DNA of 39,101 nucleotides from Bacteroidaceae bacterium (GTDB lineage: Bacteria > Bacteroidota > Bacteroidia > Bacteroidales > Bacteroidaceae): assembly GCA_017455585.1 (NCBI GenBank), contig JAFSZU010000057.1:1-39101 (forward strand). Reading direction: 5' to 3'. Positions 25,138 through 34,952 of this stretch are shown here, piece by piece; the stretch's first letter is position 1; every line of letters starts with the position of its first letter. The position numbers and the translations under genes are program-made. The notes below the pieces were generated by a model, which had not been told where the DNA came from, did not search any database, and saw nothing but the letters and a program-made list of their open reading frames with translations.

Positions 25138-27342
25138 ATGGACATTCACGCTTTCCTGCGGACACTCTCACGGCTGGCACCCGCCCTGACGGCACTCTGC
25201 CTGTCGGTGGCCTGCACAGAGGATATAGACATGAGCAACCGCTACACCTTCACCGAGGAGACCATGCTCAGCTATCTCCAGAAGCAGCCGCAATACAGCC
25301 AGTACGTGAACCTGTTGGACTACGTGCCCGTCAGCTCCGTCTCACAGTCAACCATCGCACAGCTGCTCTCGGCCAGAGGACACTATACCTGCTTCGCGCC
25401 CAACAACGAGGCCATCCAGCTTTACCTGGACAGCCTCCAGCGAAAGGGTATCATCCCACAGGCATCATGGGACGCATTCCCGTCGGAAAAGGTCCTTGAC
25501 TCCATCCGCAAGGTGATTGTCTATAACAGCATCATCGACGGAGGAGACTACATCACCTACGAGACAGGAACCTTCCCCCTGAGAGATAACGAGGAATTCG
25601 CACTTGCCAACATGAATGACCGCAAGCTCAGTGTCATCCGTGCCAAGCACAATTCCGACTCCATCTTTATCAATGGAGAGGCACTCGTATCTATGAAGAA
25701 CCGTGACATCGAGGTCATCAACGGCCGCGTGCACGAGGTCGAGAATGTCATCGCACCCAGCAATGACACCATGCGCGACATGCTTCAGAAATGGGCCAAC
25801 GGGCAAGGCAGCGGCTACAGCGTCACGGCCAAGCTCATCCTCGCCTGTGGACTCGCCGACACCCTTGCCGCCGTGCGCGACGAGACATGGGAGGAGCTCT
25901 ACCAGACAGGACAAGTCAAAGACCTGCCCAACCACACCAGTTTCGGGCAAGCCGGCTCACTGCCTCAGCACCGCAAGTACGGATTCACACTCTTCGCGGA
26001 AACAGACTCCCTCTGGCAGCAGCTCCTGGGCAAGGAAGCCAAGGACATCACTGTTGCAGACGTCAAGCAATACCTCATTTCTTCCGGTGCCTTCACCGAC
26101 GAGGGCACGACCACCGACGACCAGTTCGACAGCAAGGACAACATCCTCAACCAGTTCGTCACCTACCACCTCCTGCCCATGCGTATCAGCCGTGACAAGC
26201 TCGTCGTGCACTACAACGAGAAAGGCTACAACTACAAGTCCAGCGAGAACTACACCATTGCCATCTCCGACTTCTACACCACCATGGGCAAGCCCAGGCT
26301 GATGAAACTCTATGAGAGCCGCGAGAGCGAGGGGGTGTTCATCAATCGCTTCCCGGTACTGCGCAACGGACGCGGACGCTACTCCGTGGAACATGAGAAC
26401 CGCAATGACTATCATGAAAGCGGATTCTTCCAGGACCTGCACGGTCACAGTTTGAGAGCCGATGAGAACGAGGGCATCAAAGTCCTCAGCCCCTCCGACG
26501 CAGGCACCTCTGGCGAAACCATCCTCAACGGCATCGTCTATCCCATCCAGCACCTGCTGGTGTGCACAGAGAATGTCCGCACACAGATGATGAACCAGCG
26601 CATCCGTATTGACGTGGCCACCATGTTCCCCGAGATGCTCAACAATGACATCCACGGCAACAAGGTCGTCTATACCGAAGGTGCCACCAAATGCCGCGGC
26701 ATTCCCGTCAACTACCCCTATCTGGCCGACGTGGAGATGCAGGAAGGCACCATGTTCTACTACCTCTCGGGTCTCGACTGCGGATGGTGCAACATGGAAG
26801 CCGACGAATTCAACATCATCGGCAAATATGAGTTCACCATGAAGCTGCCGCCCGTGCCCAAGGCCGGACACTATGAGCTACGCTTCGGCGTCGCCACCGG
26901 TTCCCAGGTGCGCAGCATGGCCCAAGTCTATTGGGGAGACAACAAGGAGTACATGCCGGCCTACGGCATCCCCATGGATCTCCGCCAGAGCGGCCTCTAC
27001 CGCCGCACACCCGGCAAGACTGAGGAGTACAGCATCGGCTGGGAAGAAGACATCGATGACGAGGAGTACAACGACGAGGTGACCAAGCGCATGAGGAACC
27101 AGGGCTTCATGAAAGCTCCTGAGTCCTGGACAGCCAAACTGGGAAGCACAGAGACAGTGCGCTCCTACGAGTACATCACCCGCCGCATCATGGTCAGTGC
27201 AGACATGGAACCCAACAAGAACTACTACATCAAGTTCAAGTCCGTCCTCGAGAGCGACACCCGAGAGTTCTACATGGACTACATTGAATATGTGGCCAAG
27301 GAAGTCTATGACAACCCCGAAGAAAGCGAGGATATCTGGTAA
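25138..27342 (+). CDS. FAS1-domain surface lipoprotein, tandem paralogue A
   Basis: This 734-aa lipoprotein has C26 in LSVAC, followed by TEDID, a surface-export-like acidic run. The first FAS1 domain covers about 36-210 (CFAPNNEAIQLYL near 85; GRVHEVENVIAPS at the end). A second FAS1-like domain spans about 230-485 (FTLFAETDSLWQQL, ILNQFVTYHLLP, NGIVYPIQHLLVC). The last 240 residues form a beta-rich module (EFTMKLPPVPKAGHYELRFG, YYIKFKSVLESDTREFY) that could bind ligand. The next gene encodes a protein of the same length and architecture, so this is one half of a tandem duplication. A CGWC pair near residue 550 is absent from the paralogue. It starts 33 bp after the SusD stop and belongs to the operon. 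Its exact role is unknown. Confidence 0.85.
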   Translation: MDIHAFLRTLSRLAPALTALCLSVACTEDIDMSNRYTFTEETMLSYLQKQPQYSQYVNLLDYVPVSSVSQSTIAQLLSARGHYTCFAPNNEAIQLYLDSLQRKGIIPQASWDAFPSEKVLDSIRKVIVYNSIIDGGDYITYETGTFPLRDNEEFALANMNDRKLSVIRAKHNSDSIFINGEALVSMKNRDIEVINGRVHEVENVIAPSNDTMRDMLQKWANGQGSGYSVTAKLILACGLADTLAAVRDETWEELYQTGQVKDLPNHTSFGQAGSLPQHRKYGFTLFAETDSLWQQLLGKEAKDITVADVKQYLISSGAFTDEGTTTDDQFDSKDNILNQFVTYHLLPMRISRDKLVVHYNEKGYNYKSSENYTIAISDFYTTMGKPRLMKLYESRESEGVFINRFPVLRNGRGRYSVEHENRNDYHESGFFQDLHGHSLRADENEGIKVLSPSDAGTSGETILNGIVYPIQHLLVCTENVRTQMMNQRIRIDVATMFPEMLNNDIHGNKVVYTEGATKCRGIPVNYPYLADVEMQEGTMFYYLSGLDCGWCNMEADEFNIIGKYEFTMKLPPVPKAGHYELRFGVATGSQVRSMAQVYWGDNKEYMPAYGIPMDLRQSGLYRRTPGKTEEYSIGWEEDIDDEEYNDEVTKRMRNQGFMKAPESWTAKLGSTETVRSYEYITRRIMVSADMEPNKNYYIKFKSVLESDTREFYMDYIEYVAKEVYDNPEESEDIW

Positions 27343-27378
27343 TTCAATCAACTTTATATCATCAACCAAACGAATACT

Positions 27379-29583
27379 ATGCTACGCAAACATCTCAATC
27401 AGCTCCTCCAGTGCAGCGCCATGGCCATGACGGTCCTGTCCACCCTTGCCGCCTGCACAGAGGAGATCGACAAGAGTGCCCGCTATACCTTCACCGAGGA
27501 AACCGTGCTCTCCTATCTGGAGAAGCAGGAACGCTTCAGCGACTACGTCCGCATGCTCGGTGAAGTAAACATCAGCAACCAGTCCGAATCCACGGTGGAA
27601 CAGCTGCTGTCGGCGCGCGGACACTTCACCGTCTTCCCGCCGTCCAACGAAGCCATACAGCTCTATCTGGACACCCTCCAGCGGAAAGGCATCATCACCA
27701 CTGCCAGCTGGGACGGCTTCCCGAACGAGAAGACCAAGGACTCCATCCAGAAAGTCATCGTCTATAATAGCATCATCGACGGCGGCGACGACCGTTACTT
27801 CGAGACGGCCAACTTCCCCACCAGCGACAATGACGAGTTCCCCCTCCCCAACATGAACGACCGCAAGCTCAGTGTCACCCGGTCCAAGATCAACCCGGAC
27901 AGCATCTTCATCAATGGTGAATATCCCCTCAGCATGGAGTGCCGCGACGTGGAAGCAATCAACGGCCGCATCCATGAGGTCACCGAGGTCATCGCCCCAA
28001 GCAACGACACCATGGCCGACCTGCTCAAGCAGTGGGCCGAAGAGGGACACCAGTGCTTCACCGTGGCCGCCAAGCTCATCCTGGCCTGCGGCCTCGAGGA
28101 CACCCTGCGCGCCGTCCGCGACGAGACATGGGAATACCTCTATCAGACTGGACAGGTGAAAGACATCAAGGACCTGGAGACCGAAGGTTCTGGCACGGGC
28201 AAGATTCCCGAACACCGCAAATACGGCTTCACCATCTTTGCCGAGACCGATGGTTTCTGGGAAAGGACGCTGAACAAACCCGTGTCCGAGATCACCGTGG
28301 AGGATGTCAGAGACTACATCACCGGACTGAACCTCATCGAAGGCAAGGACGACGAGAACTACAAGGACGAGAAGAACATCCTCAACCAGTTCGTCACCTA
28401 CCATATCCTGCCCGAACGTCTCACCCGTGACAAGCTTGTCATCCACTACAATGAGTTGGGCTACAACTACGCCAGCTCAAAGACCTACACCGTGGCCACC
28501 GAGGAGTTCTACACCACCATGGGCAAACGCCGCCTCATCAAGCTCTATGAGAGCCTGGAGAGCAAGGGCATCTACATCAACCGCTTCCCCGTCCTGCGTA
28601 ACGGACGCGGAGAGTTTGCACCGGAGAAGCTGAATATCAATGACTACCATGAGACGACCCCTTCCACCTTCCTGCCCCTGCGCGGCACCTACACCAGGGA
28701 CACCGAGAACGAGGGCATTCCCGTGGGAGCCAACGACTCTGTCAACGTGACAGAGAACGTCCTCAATGCCATGGTCTATCCCATCGACCAACTGCTCATC
28801 TACACAGACAACGTGGCCACACAGCTCAAGAACCAGCGCATCCGCATGGACCTGGCCAGCTGTCTGCCCGAGATGATGAACAACGACCACCGCGGACGCC
28901 GCACGGCCTACCCCACCGGTCACGCCCGCAACCGCGGCTTCCCCACCAACTACAATTACTTCGAGAACATCGACATCAAGGAGGGCACACGCTTCTTCTA
29001 CCTCAACGGTCTGGCCTGTAACTGGCTGAACTGGCAGGGCGACGAGTTCAACATCGTGGGCATCTATGAGTTCACCATCAAGTTGCCGCCCGTGCCCAAG
29101 GCCGGTCACTATGAGCTCCGTCTGGCTATCCAGAGCAACTCCAGCTGGCGCGGCATGTGCCAGGTCTATTGGGGCGAGAACAAGGACTACCTGCCCGCTG
29201 CCGGCATCCCGCTTGACATGCGTCTGGCAGGCACCTACCGCAACATCAGCGGCACGCAGATTGCCGACAACACCGTGGGTTGGGTGGCAGACACCGGAGA
29301 CCCCGAAGTCGATGACGAGACCGACAAGAAGATGCGCAACAACGGTTTCATGAAGGGTCCCAACCATTACAGCGCCACCCCTGGCAGCAGTGATGCCATG
29401 CGCAACAACCAGTTGAAGCTGCGCCGCATCATGGTCAGCGAGGACATGGATCCGGACAAGACCTATTACGTCAAGTTCAAGTCCGTGCTCGAAAGTGACA
29501 CCAGGCAGTTCTACATCGACTACATCGAATATTGCGCCAAGGAAGTCTATGACAACCCCGAAGTAGGCGAAGACATCTGGTAA
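27379..29583 (+). CDS. FAS1-domain surface lipoprotein, tandem paralogue B
   Basis: This 734-aa lipoprotein has C26 in LAAC, followed by TEEID. It aligns along its whole length with the preceding protein: RYTFTEET at the mature N-terminus, VFPPSNEAIQLYLDTLQRKG in the first FAS1 domain, HRKYGFTIFAETDGFW in the second, EFTIKLPPVPKAGHYELRL in the beta-rich module, and the ending KEVYDNPEVGEDIW. By eye more than half of the residues are shared, with the greatest divergence in loops such as around residues 410-450. That suggests an older duplication with divergence of surface loops. It begins 36 bp after the paralogue. Confidence 0.85.
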   Translation: MLRKHLNQLLQCSAMAMTVLSTLAACTEEIDKSARYTFTEETVLSYLEKQERFSDYVRMLGEVNISNQSESTVEQLLSARGHFTVFPPSNEAIQLYLDTLQRKGIITTASWDGFPNEKTKDSIQKVIVYNSIIDGGDDRYFETANFPTSDNDEFPLPNMNDRKLSVTRSKINPDSIFINGEYPLSMECRDVEAINGRIHEVTEVIAPSNDTMADLLKQWAEEGHQCFTVAAKLILACGLEDTLRAVRDETWEYLYQTGQVKDIKDLETEGSGTGKIPEHRKYGFTIFAETDGFWERTLNKPVSEITVEDVRDYITGLNLIEGKDDENYKDEKNILNQFVTYHILPERLTRDKLVIHYNELGYNYASSKTYTVATEEFYTTMGKRRLIKLYESLESKGIYINRFPVLRNGRGEFAPEKLNINDYHETTPSTFLPLRGTYTRDTENEGIPVGANDSVNVTENVLNAMVYPIDQLLIYTDNVATQLKNQRIRMDLASCLPEMMNNDHRGRRTAYPTGHARNRGFPTNYNYFENIDIKEGTRFFYLNGLACNWLNWQGDEFNIVGIYEFTIKLPPVPKAGHYELRLAIQSNSSWRGMCQVYWGENKDYLPAAGIPLDMRLAGTYRNISGTQIADNTVGWVADTGDPEVDDETDKKMRNNGFMKGPNHYSATPGSSDAMRNNQLKLRRIMVSEDMDPDKTYYVKFKSVLESDTRQFYIDYIEYCAKEVYDNPEVGEDIW

Positions 29584-29610
29584 TGACTCATACAATAAAA
29601 TCTAAACAAT

Positions 29611-31500
29611 ATGGATAAACAATCTTTTTCAAGCATCATCCGCACCAGCCTGCTCGCCGCAGCCCTCGCTGTGACGTTCACGGCCTGTGAGGATGACCAC
29701 TTCACCGTGAACGACGGTGGAGGAACGGGCGCTAATGCCACCCTGACGCTCTGGGAGCAGATCCAGGCCAACCCAGACCTGCAGCGGTTCCGCGACATCG
29801 CCGAGAAGACACCCTATTTCAAGGACGAAGGCCATCCTGTCAAGGGCTACACCTTCGCCGACGTGCTCAGCGGGACACAGAACCTCACCGTCTTTGCCCC
29901 CACCAACAGCGCCTTGAGTGAGACCGCGTACAACGACTACCTGACCATGCTGCAAGGCTCCGTCTCCGACCAGTATGACGTGTTCCTCCGCCTCGTGGGC
30001 AACCACATCGCCCGAAACCGCTATGCCGTCACCGGCACGGGGGCAGAAGACCTGGTGCTGGTCAACGGCAAGCGCGCCACCTTCAGCGCCAAGGACAGCA
30101 CCTTCAAGAGCAACAAGCTCTCTGTGGTCAATATCCCCGCCACCAACGGAACGCTGCACAAGATGAACCAGCTCGCACCCTTCGCCTACAATGTCTATGA
30201 GTATATCAAGGCCCACGGCGATGAATATGGCAGGCTGCGTGACTGGCTCGTGGCACATGACACCCTGTACTTCGACTCGGACCTCAGTGCCGAGGGCGGC
30301 TCCGATTCCGACGGAAACCCCATCTACGTCGATAGCATCTACAGCCGTGAGAACGTGCTCTTCGGGCACACCTATACCAAGCGCGGCGAGGAATGGGTGA
30401 TGAACTTGAGAGGGCTGGGTGGCAATCTGGAGCGCGAGGACAGCATCTGGGCCATGGCACTGCCCACCGACGCGGCCTGGGACAACGCATGGAATGCCAT
30501 GAAGGACTACTATGACTATGCCGAGACCTATATCGACAAGGACAAAGAAGATGCCGGCACCAGCAACCAGAACTTCGGCGGCAGCCCCGACTCTCTCCGC
30601 AACCTCGCCCTCAGCATGGATCTGGCCTCACCCCTGCTCTTCAATGCACGTCTGCAGCTGGAGACCCCCGAACACAAGGGCTTCTGGACGGCAGAACAGT
30701 TCAAGGACACGCCCATGAACAAACTGTTCAACGCCCGCACAGACACCTTCACGGTGGACCGCAACGCCACATCAGATGTCAAGGCACTCCTCTTTGGCGG
30801 CGCCACTCCCACCGAAGTGTCCAACGGCCTTGTTTATCAAGTCAACCAGTGGAACTTCTGGGACACCTACCGTGCCAAGGACGTGGAGGTGAAGCTGAAC
30901 TCCACCTATATCTTCGGAGCCAGCACCAACACCAACAACAATGCCGCCTGGGTTGACTTCAACAATGCATCGGCCTTCGTCACAGACAGCCTCTTCGGCG
31001 CCATCAGCACCGATGAAATGACCAGCAAAGTGGGATTCATGGCCATCTACAACACAGGTACTGCCAAATCCAGCATGAGGTTCCAGCTCACAGACAAGGA
31101 ACGCAACAATCAGGTGCTCAGCAATCTGACCTACGATGTCTATGTGGTCATGGTGCCCTCATTCTACGGTGACCAGTCACAGTGGGACAGCCTCACTGTC
31201 GTGCCCAAGAAGAACAAGTGTTCGCTCCAGATCCAGTACAACGACGGCACAGTGAACGCCAAGGGTATTGTGCAGGAGCAGAAGAGCCCGAAGTGGGAAT
31301 GGACATACAATGGTGAGAAGGTCGAGACCATCCTCATCAGCGGTGAGAACGGCTTTGTCTTCCCCAAGTCCTACAAGAACATCAGCCGCTCCTATCCTGT
31401 CATGACCATCGAGTCCACCGCCAGCAAGAAGGAGACCGACGCTGAATACCAGCACACGCTCTATATAGACCGCATCATCTTTAGGGCCAGAAAAAATTAA
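29611..31500 (+). CDS. FAS1-domain surface lipoprotein (third of the central group)
   Basis: This 629-aa lipoprotein has C26 in FTAC followed by EDD. A first FAS1 domain lies at about 50-190 (YTFADVLSGTQNLTVFAPTNSALSE; NGTLHKMNQLAPF). A second FAS1-like region begins near residue 280 (MALPTDAAWDNAWNAM) and ends near 410 (SNGLVYQVNQWNF). The C-terminal part (about 426-629) is a beta-rich module (VEVKLNSTYIFGA, YDVYVVMVPSFYGD, HTLYIDRIIFRARKN), similar in type to that of the tandem paralogues but not closely related in sequence. It starts 27 bp after the previous stop and is followed almost at once by the second SusC gene. A surface accessory to the second SusCD pair is the likely role, by context only. 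Confidence 0.83.
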   Translation: MDKQSFSSIIRTSLLAAALAVTFTACEDDHFTVNDGGGTGANATLTLWEQIQANPDLQRFRDIAEKTPYFKDEGHPVKGYTFADVLSGTQNLTVFAPTNSALSETAYNDYLTMLQGSVSDQYDVFLRLVGNHIARNRYAVTGTGAEDLVLVNGKRATFSAKDSTFKSNKLSVVNIPATNGTLHKMNQLAPFAYNVYEYIKAHGDEYGRLRDWLVAHDTLYFDSDLSAEGGSDSDGNPIYVDSIYSRENVLFGHTYTKRGEEWVMNLRGLGGNLEREDSIWAMALPTDAAWDNAWNAMKDYYDYAETYIDKDKEDAGTSNQNFGGSPDSLRNLALSMDLASPLLFNARLQLETPEHKGFWTAEQFKDTPMNKLFNARTDTFTVDRNATSDVKALLFGGATPTEVSNGLVYQVNQWNFWDTYRAKDVEVKLNSTYIFGASTNTNNNAAWVDFNNASAFVTDSLFGAISTDEMTSKVGFMAIYNTGTAKSSMRFQLTDKERNNQVLSNLTYDVYVVMVPSFYGDQSQWDSLTVVPKKNKCSLQIQYNDGTVNAKGIVQEQKSPKWEWTYNGEKVETILISGENGFVFPKSYKNISRSYPVMTIESTASKKETDAEYQHTLYIDRIIFRARKN

Positions 31501-31505
31501 CGCGT

Positions 31506-34500
31506 ATGTTGACCATCAAAATCACTGAAGACATGAAACAAAGATTCAGTCATTCCATCATAGACGGTGCCCTCCGCTCCGGACTCTGCCTGGCTCTGCT
31601 GGCAGTACTGGGCACCGCACCTGTCATGGCTCAGGACGATGAGAGCGATGATGCCTCCGAGGAGGTCGTCGCCCGCCGTGTCATCAAGAAGCCAAAGAAG
31701 AACTATCCCACGAAGTCTGTGAGCGGTGTCGTCACCGATGCCGCCACGGGTGCACCCATGGGCGGTGTGCGTGTGCAGGCGTTGCAGCTGCCACAGTACT
31801 CCACGCTCACCGAGGAGAACGGCTCCTACAAGCTGGACATCCCCACGTTCTGCGACGTCCTCCTCATCGACGCTCCGGACTACAACCTGCTGCAGGTGCC
31901 TGTCAAGGGTTCCCAGGTGGGTGATGCCCGTCTGCTGGCCAACAAGTTCCGCGGCTACTACACCGACGGCACTACCATCACCAGCCAGCGCACGGTGGCC
32001 ATTGACGAGACCAGCTCCCTCAGCATAGAGACCGACATCCAGAACCTCCTCGAGGGCGATGTCCGCTCTGTCAGCCGCAGCGCGCTGCCCGCCCAGGGAG
32101 CCTACTTCACCATCCGCGGTGTCAACTCCATCAACGCCAACGCCCAGCCCCTCATCATCCTGGACGGCAACATGATCGACCCGGAGTATGAGCGCACCAG
32201 CCTGCACGAAGGCTTCTACAACAACATACTCTCCGGCATCGACCCCGAGAACATCGCCAGCGTGCGTGTCCTCAAGAACGGAACCGCCCTCTACGGTGCC
32301 AAGGGTGCCAACGGCGTCATCATCATCGACACCAAGCGCGGCCACAGCATGGCCACAAAAATCAATGTACGCGTGTATGGCGGCGTGGAACTGGCTCCCA
32401 GCAAGCTCGACATGATGGACGGCAACAACTACCGCCGCTACCTCAGCGAGCTGGCCGGAACCATCAAGGATGTGCGCGAGAGCAAGTCGGGCTCGCTCTC
32501 ACAGTTCACCTTCCTCGACGACAACCCCCAGAGCTATTATCATGACATCTTCCACAACAACACCGACTGGCAGAAGGACATGTATCACACGGCCTTCACA
32601 CAGAACTACAAGGTCAGCGTGGAAGGTGGCGACGACATCGGCATGTACGCCCTCTCACTGGGCTACACCAACGGACAATCGACGCTCAAGGGCAATGACT
32701 TCAGCCGCCTGAACCTGCGCTTCAACACCGACCTCAAGGTCTTTGAGAAGGTCTATGCCGGCCTGGACATCGCCTACAACCAGACGGCCTACGACGTGCT
32801 GGACAACGGCTGGAGCGAGAACTATGACATGCAGAACATCGGTTCCACCAACGTCCTCGGTGTTATCAGCGCACCCTTCCTCTCGCCCTATTCCTACTAT
32901 CACAACGAGACCACAGGCCAGCTGGCCCTCTCCGAGGAGTATGCCGGTAAATATGCCAAGAACAACGGCACCGGCAAGTGGATCCAGAACCCATTCATCT
33001 TCCCGCGTGCCCTGGGCATCAACGAGAGTCTGCGCAACCCCTACTGGATTATCCAGAACGGCGACGGCAAGAACAAGAACTATGCCGAGCTCACTCAGAT
33101 CAGCATCAACTTCTCTCCGCGCTATCAGATCACCAAGCAGCTGTCTCTCTTCGACCGCTTCAACTACACGCTGAACCGCAACAATGAGAAGTACTTCCTG
33201 CCTATCGCCGGTGCATCGCCCTATCAGCTCACCGACCTCGGCAACATCACCTCCGTGCTGAAGTCACAGTTCACCAAGGAGACTACCATCAACAACGACT
33301 TCCGCATCGAGTGGGGCAACACCTACGGTGCCCACACCATCGACGCCTTCGCCGGCTGGCGCTATAACAACTACAGCTACAGCTACAGCTACATGCGGGG
33401 CTACAACAACGAGAACGACAAACTGCCCAACATCTCCAAGAACATGCAGTATGTCAACTACGGCGGCACCAAGGACAACTGGATTGACATGGCCTACTAC
33501 TTCAACGCCGACTACAACTACAAGAACCGCTACTTTGCACAGGTCACAGCCTCGGCACAGGCCAGCAGCCGCTTCGGCAAGGACACCAAGGACGGCATCA
33601 AGGTCGGAGGCGTCAGTTGGGGGTTCTTCCCCAGTGTGCAGCTGGGATGGCTCATCAGCAGCGAGCCCTGGTTCAAGACCGGACGCGCCATCAACAACCT
33701 GAAACTCACCGCCGGCTTCGACCAGAGCGGTAACGACGGCATCGACTACTACGCCGCCCGCACCTACTGGGAGAGCGTGCAGCACACCGAGAACACCGTG
33801 GGTTTGGTGCTCAAGAACATCGAGAACACCAGCATCCAGTGGGAAACCACCTCACGCTTCAACGTGGCACTCAGCGGCTCCTTCCTCGACAACCGCCTCA
33901 ATGCCGGCATCGACCTCTTCTGGAGCACCACCGACAACCTGCTCACCATGAAGGATCTCGACTACATCGCCGGCGTGGGCAAGTACTGGACCAACGACGG
34001 ACAGCTGAAGAACCGCGGCTTCGAGGTGCACGCCAACGCCGCCATCATCAACAAGAAGGACTGGAAGTGGGAACTCGGTGCCAGCATCGGCCACTACAAC
34101 AACGAGATCACCAAGCTGCCCGCCACCAACGTCATCGAGCAGAAGGACATCAACGGCAACGTGACCAACACCATCTGCGGCTACACCTCCAGCATCTACG
34201 GCGAGAAGAACATCCTCACCGCCGTGGGCTACGCCGCCGGCACCTTCTTCGGATGGCAGACAGACGGCGTCTTCGCCAACGATGCCGAGGCTCGCGCCGC
34301 CGGCAACAATGACTACCTGAAGTATCCCACCGGCATCAAGGACGACCCCTATCGCAACTTCCAGGCCGGCGACGTGCACTTCATCGACCAGAACGGCGAC
34401 GGAGTCATCGACGAGAGTGACAAGGTGGCCATCGGCAACCCCAACCCCGACATCTTCGGCAACATCTACACCAGCCTCAACTGGAAGAACCTCCGTCTGG

Positions 34501-34943
34501 ATGTCAACTTCAAGTACTCTCTCGGCAACGATGTCTATAACTACCAGCGCTCCATCATCGAGGGCGGCAACACCACCTACAACCAGACCGTGGCCATGCA
34601 GAACCGCTGGACCTACGAGGGACAGCGCACCGACATGCCCAAGGCATGCTACATCGACAGCGACGACTGGCGCGACAACGAGCGCATGTCCGACCGCTGG
34701 ATCGAGGACGGCAGCTATCTCAAGCTGAAGAACGTCCGCCTCACATGGAACCTGCCCATCAGCAACGAGTGGCTGCAGGGCCTCCGCATCTGGGGCGAAG
34801 CCAACAACGTGTTCACTCTCACACGCTACTACGGAGTTGACCCCGAAATCTCTTGCCGCAACAGCAGCCTCTATCAGGGCATCGACACCGGCATGCTCAC
34901 CCTCGGACGCAGCTTCAACATGGGCGTAACCATCAACCTCTAA
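31506..34943 (+). CDS. SusC/RagA-family TonB-dependent outer-membrane transporter (second copy)
   Basis: From the first ATG this is 1145 aa. The ATG at 31533 gives a cleaner signal peptide (MKQRFSH...APVMAQ) and is the more likely start. From that start, a carboxypeptidase-D regulatory-like domain covers about 60-135 (KSVSGVVTDAATGAPMGGV). The plug is at about 158-270 (YFTIRGVNSINANAQPLIIL, YGAKGANGVIIIDTKRG), then a beta-barrel. An acidic loop DQNGDGVIDESD lies near residue 951. The usual EVVVTGY-type segment before the plug is missing; the region reads LLANKFRGYYTDGTTITSQR. The N-terminus has an acidic then basic stretch (DDESDDASEE, RRVIKKPKKN). It is only distantly similar to the first SusC of the operon. 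It pairs with the SusD-like gene 9 bp downstream. Substrate unknown. Confidence 0.93.
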   Translation: MLTIKITEDMKQRFSHSIIDGALRSGLCLALLAVLGTAPVMAQDDESDDASEEVVARRVIKKPKKNYPTKSVSGVVTDAATGAPMGGVRVQALQLPQYSTLTEENGSYKLDIPTFCDVLLIDAPDYNLLQVPVKGSQVGDARLLANKFRGYYTDGTTITSQRTVAIDETSSLSIETDIQNLLEGDVRSVSRSALPAQGAYFTIRGVNSINANAQPLIILDGNMIDPEYERTSLHEGFYNNILSGIDPENIASVRVLKNGTALYGAKGANGVIIIDTKRGHSMATKINVRVYGGVELAPSKLDMMDGNNYRRYLSELAGTIKDVRESKSGSLSQFTFLDDNPQSYYHDIFHNNTDWQKDMYHTAFTQNYKVSVEGGDDIGMYALSLGYTNGQSTLKGNDFSRLNLRFNTDLKVFEKVYAGLDIAYNQTAYDVLDNGWSENYDMQNIGSTNVLGVISAPFLSPYSYYHNETTGQLALSEEYAGKYAKNNGTGKWIQNPFIFPRALGINESLRNPYWIIQNGDGKNKNYAELTQISINFSPRYQITKQLSLFDRFNYTLNRNNEKYFLPIAGASPYQLTDLGNITSVLKSQFTKETTINNDFRIEWGNTYGAHTIDAFAGWRYNNYSYSYSYMRGYNNENDKLPNISKNMQYVNYGGTKDNWIDMAYYFNADYNYKNRYFAQVTASAQASSRFGKDTKDGIKVGGVSWGFFPSVQLGWLISSEPWFKTGRAINNLKLTAGFDQSGNDGIDYYAARTYWESVQHTENTVGLVLKNIENTSIQWETTSRFNVALSGSFLDNRLNAGIDLFWSTTDNLLTMKDLDYIAGVGKYWTNDGQLKNRGFEVHANAAIINKKDWKWELGASIGHYNNEITKLPATNVIEQKDINGNVTNTICGYTSSIYGEKNILTAVGYAAGTFFGWQTDGVFANDAEARAAGNNDYLKYPTGIKDDPYRNFQAGDVHFIDQNGDGVIDESDKVAIGNPNPDIFGNIYTSLNWKNLRLDVNFKYSLGNDVYNYQRSIIEGGNTTYNQTVAMQNRWTYEGQRTDMPKACYIDSDDWRDNERMSDRWIEDGSYLKLKNVRLTWNLPISNEWLQGLRIWGEANNVFTLTRYYGVDPEISCRNSSLYQGIDTGMLTLGRSFNMGVTINL

Positions 34944-34952
34944 TTCGACATC

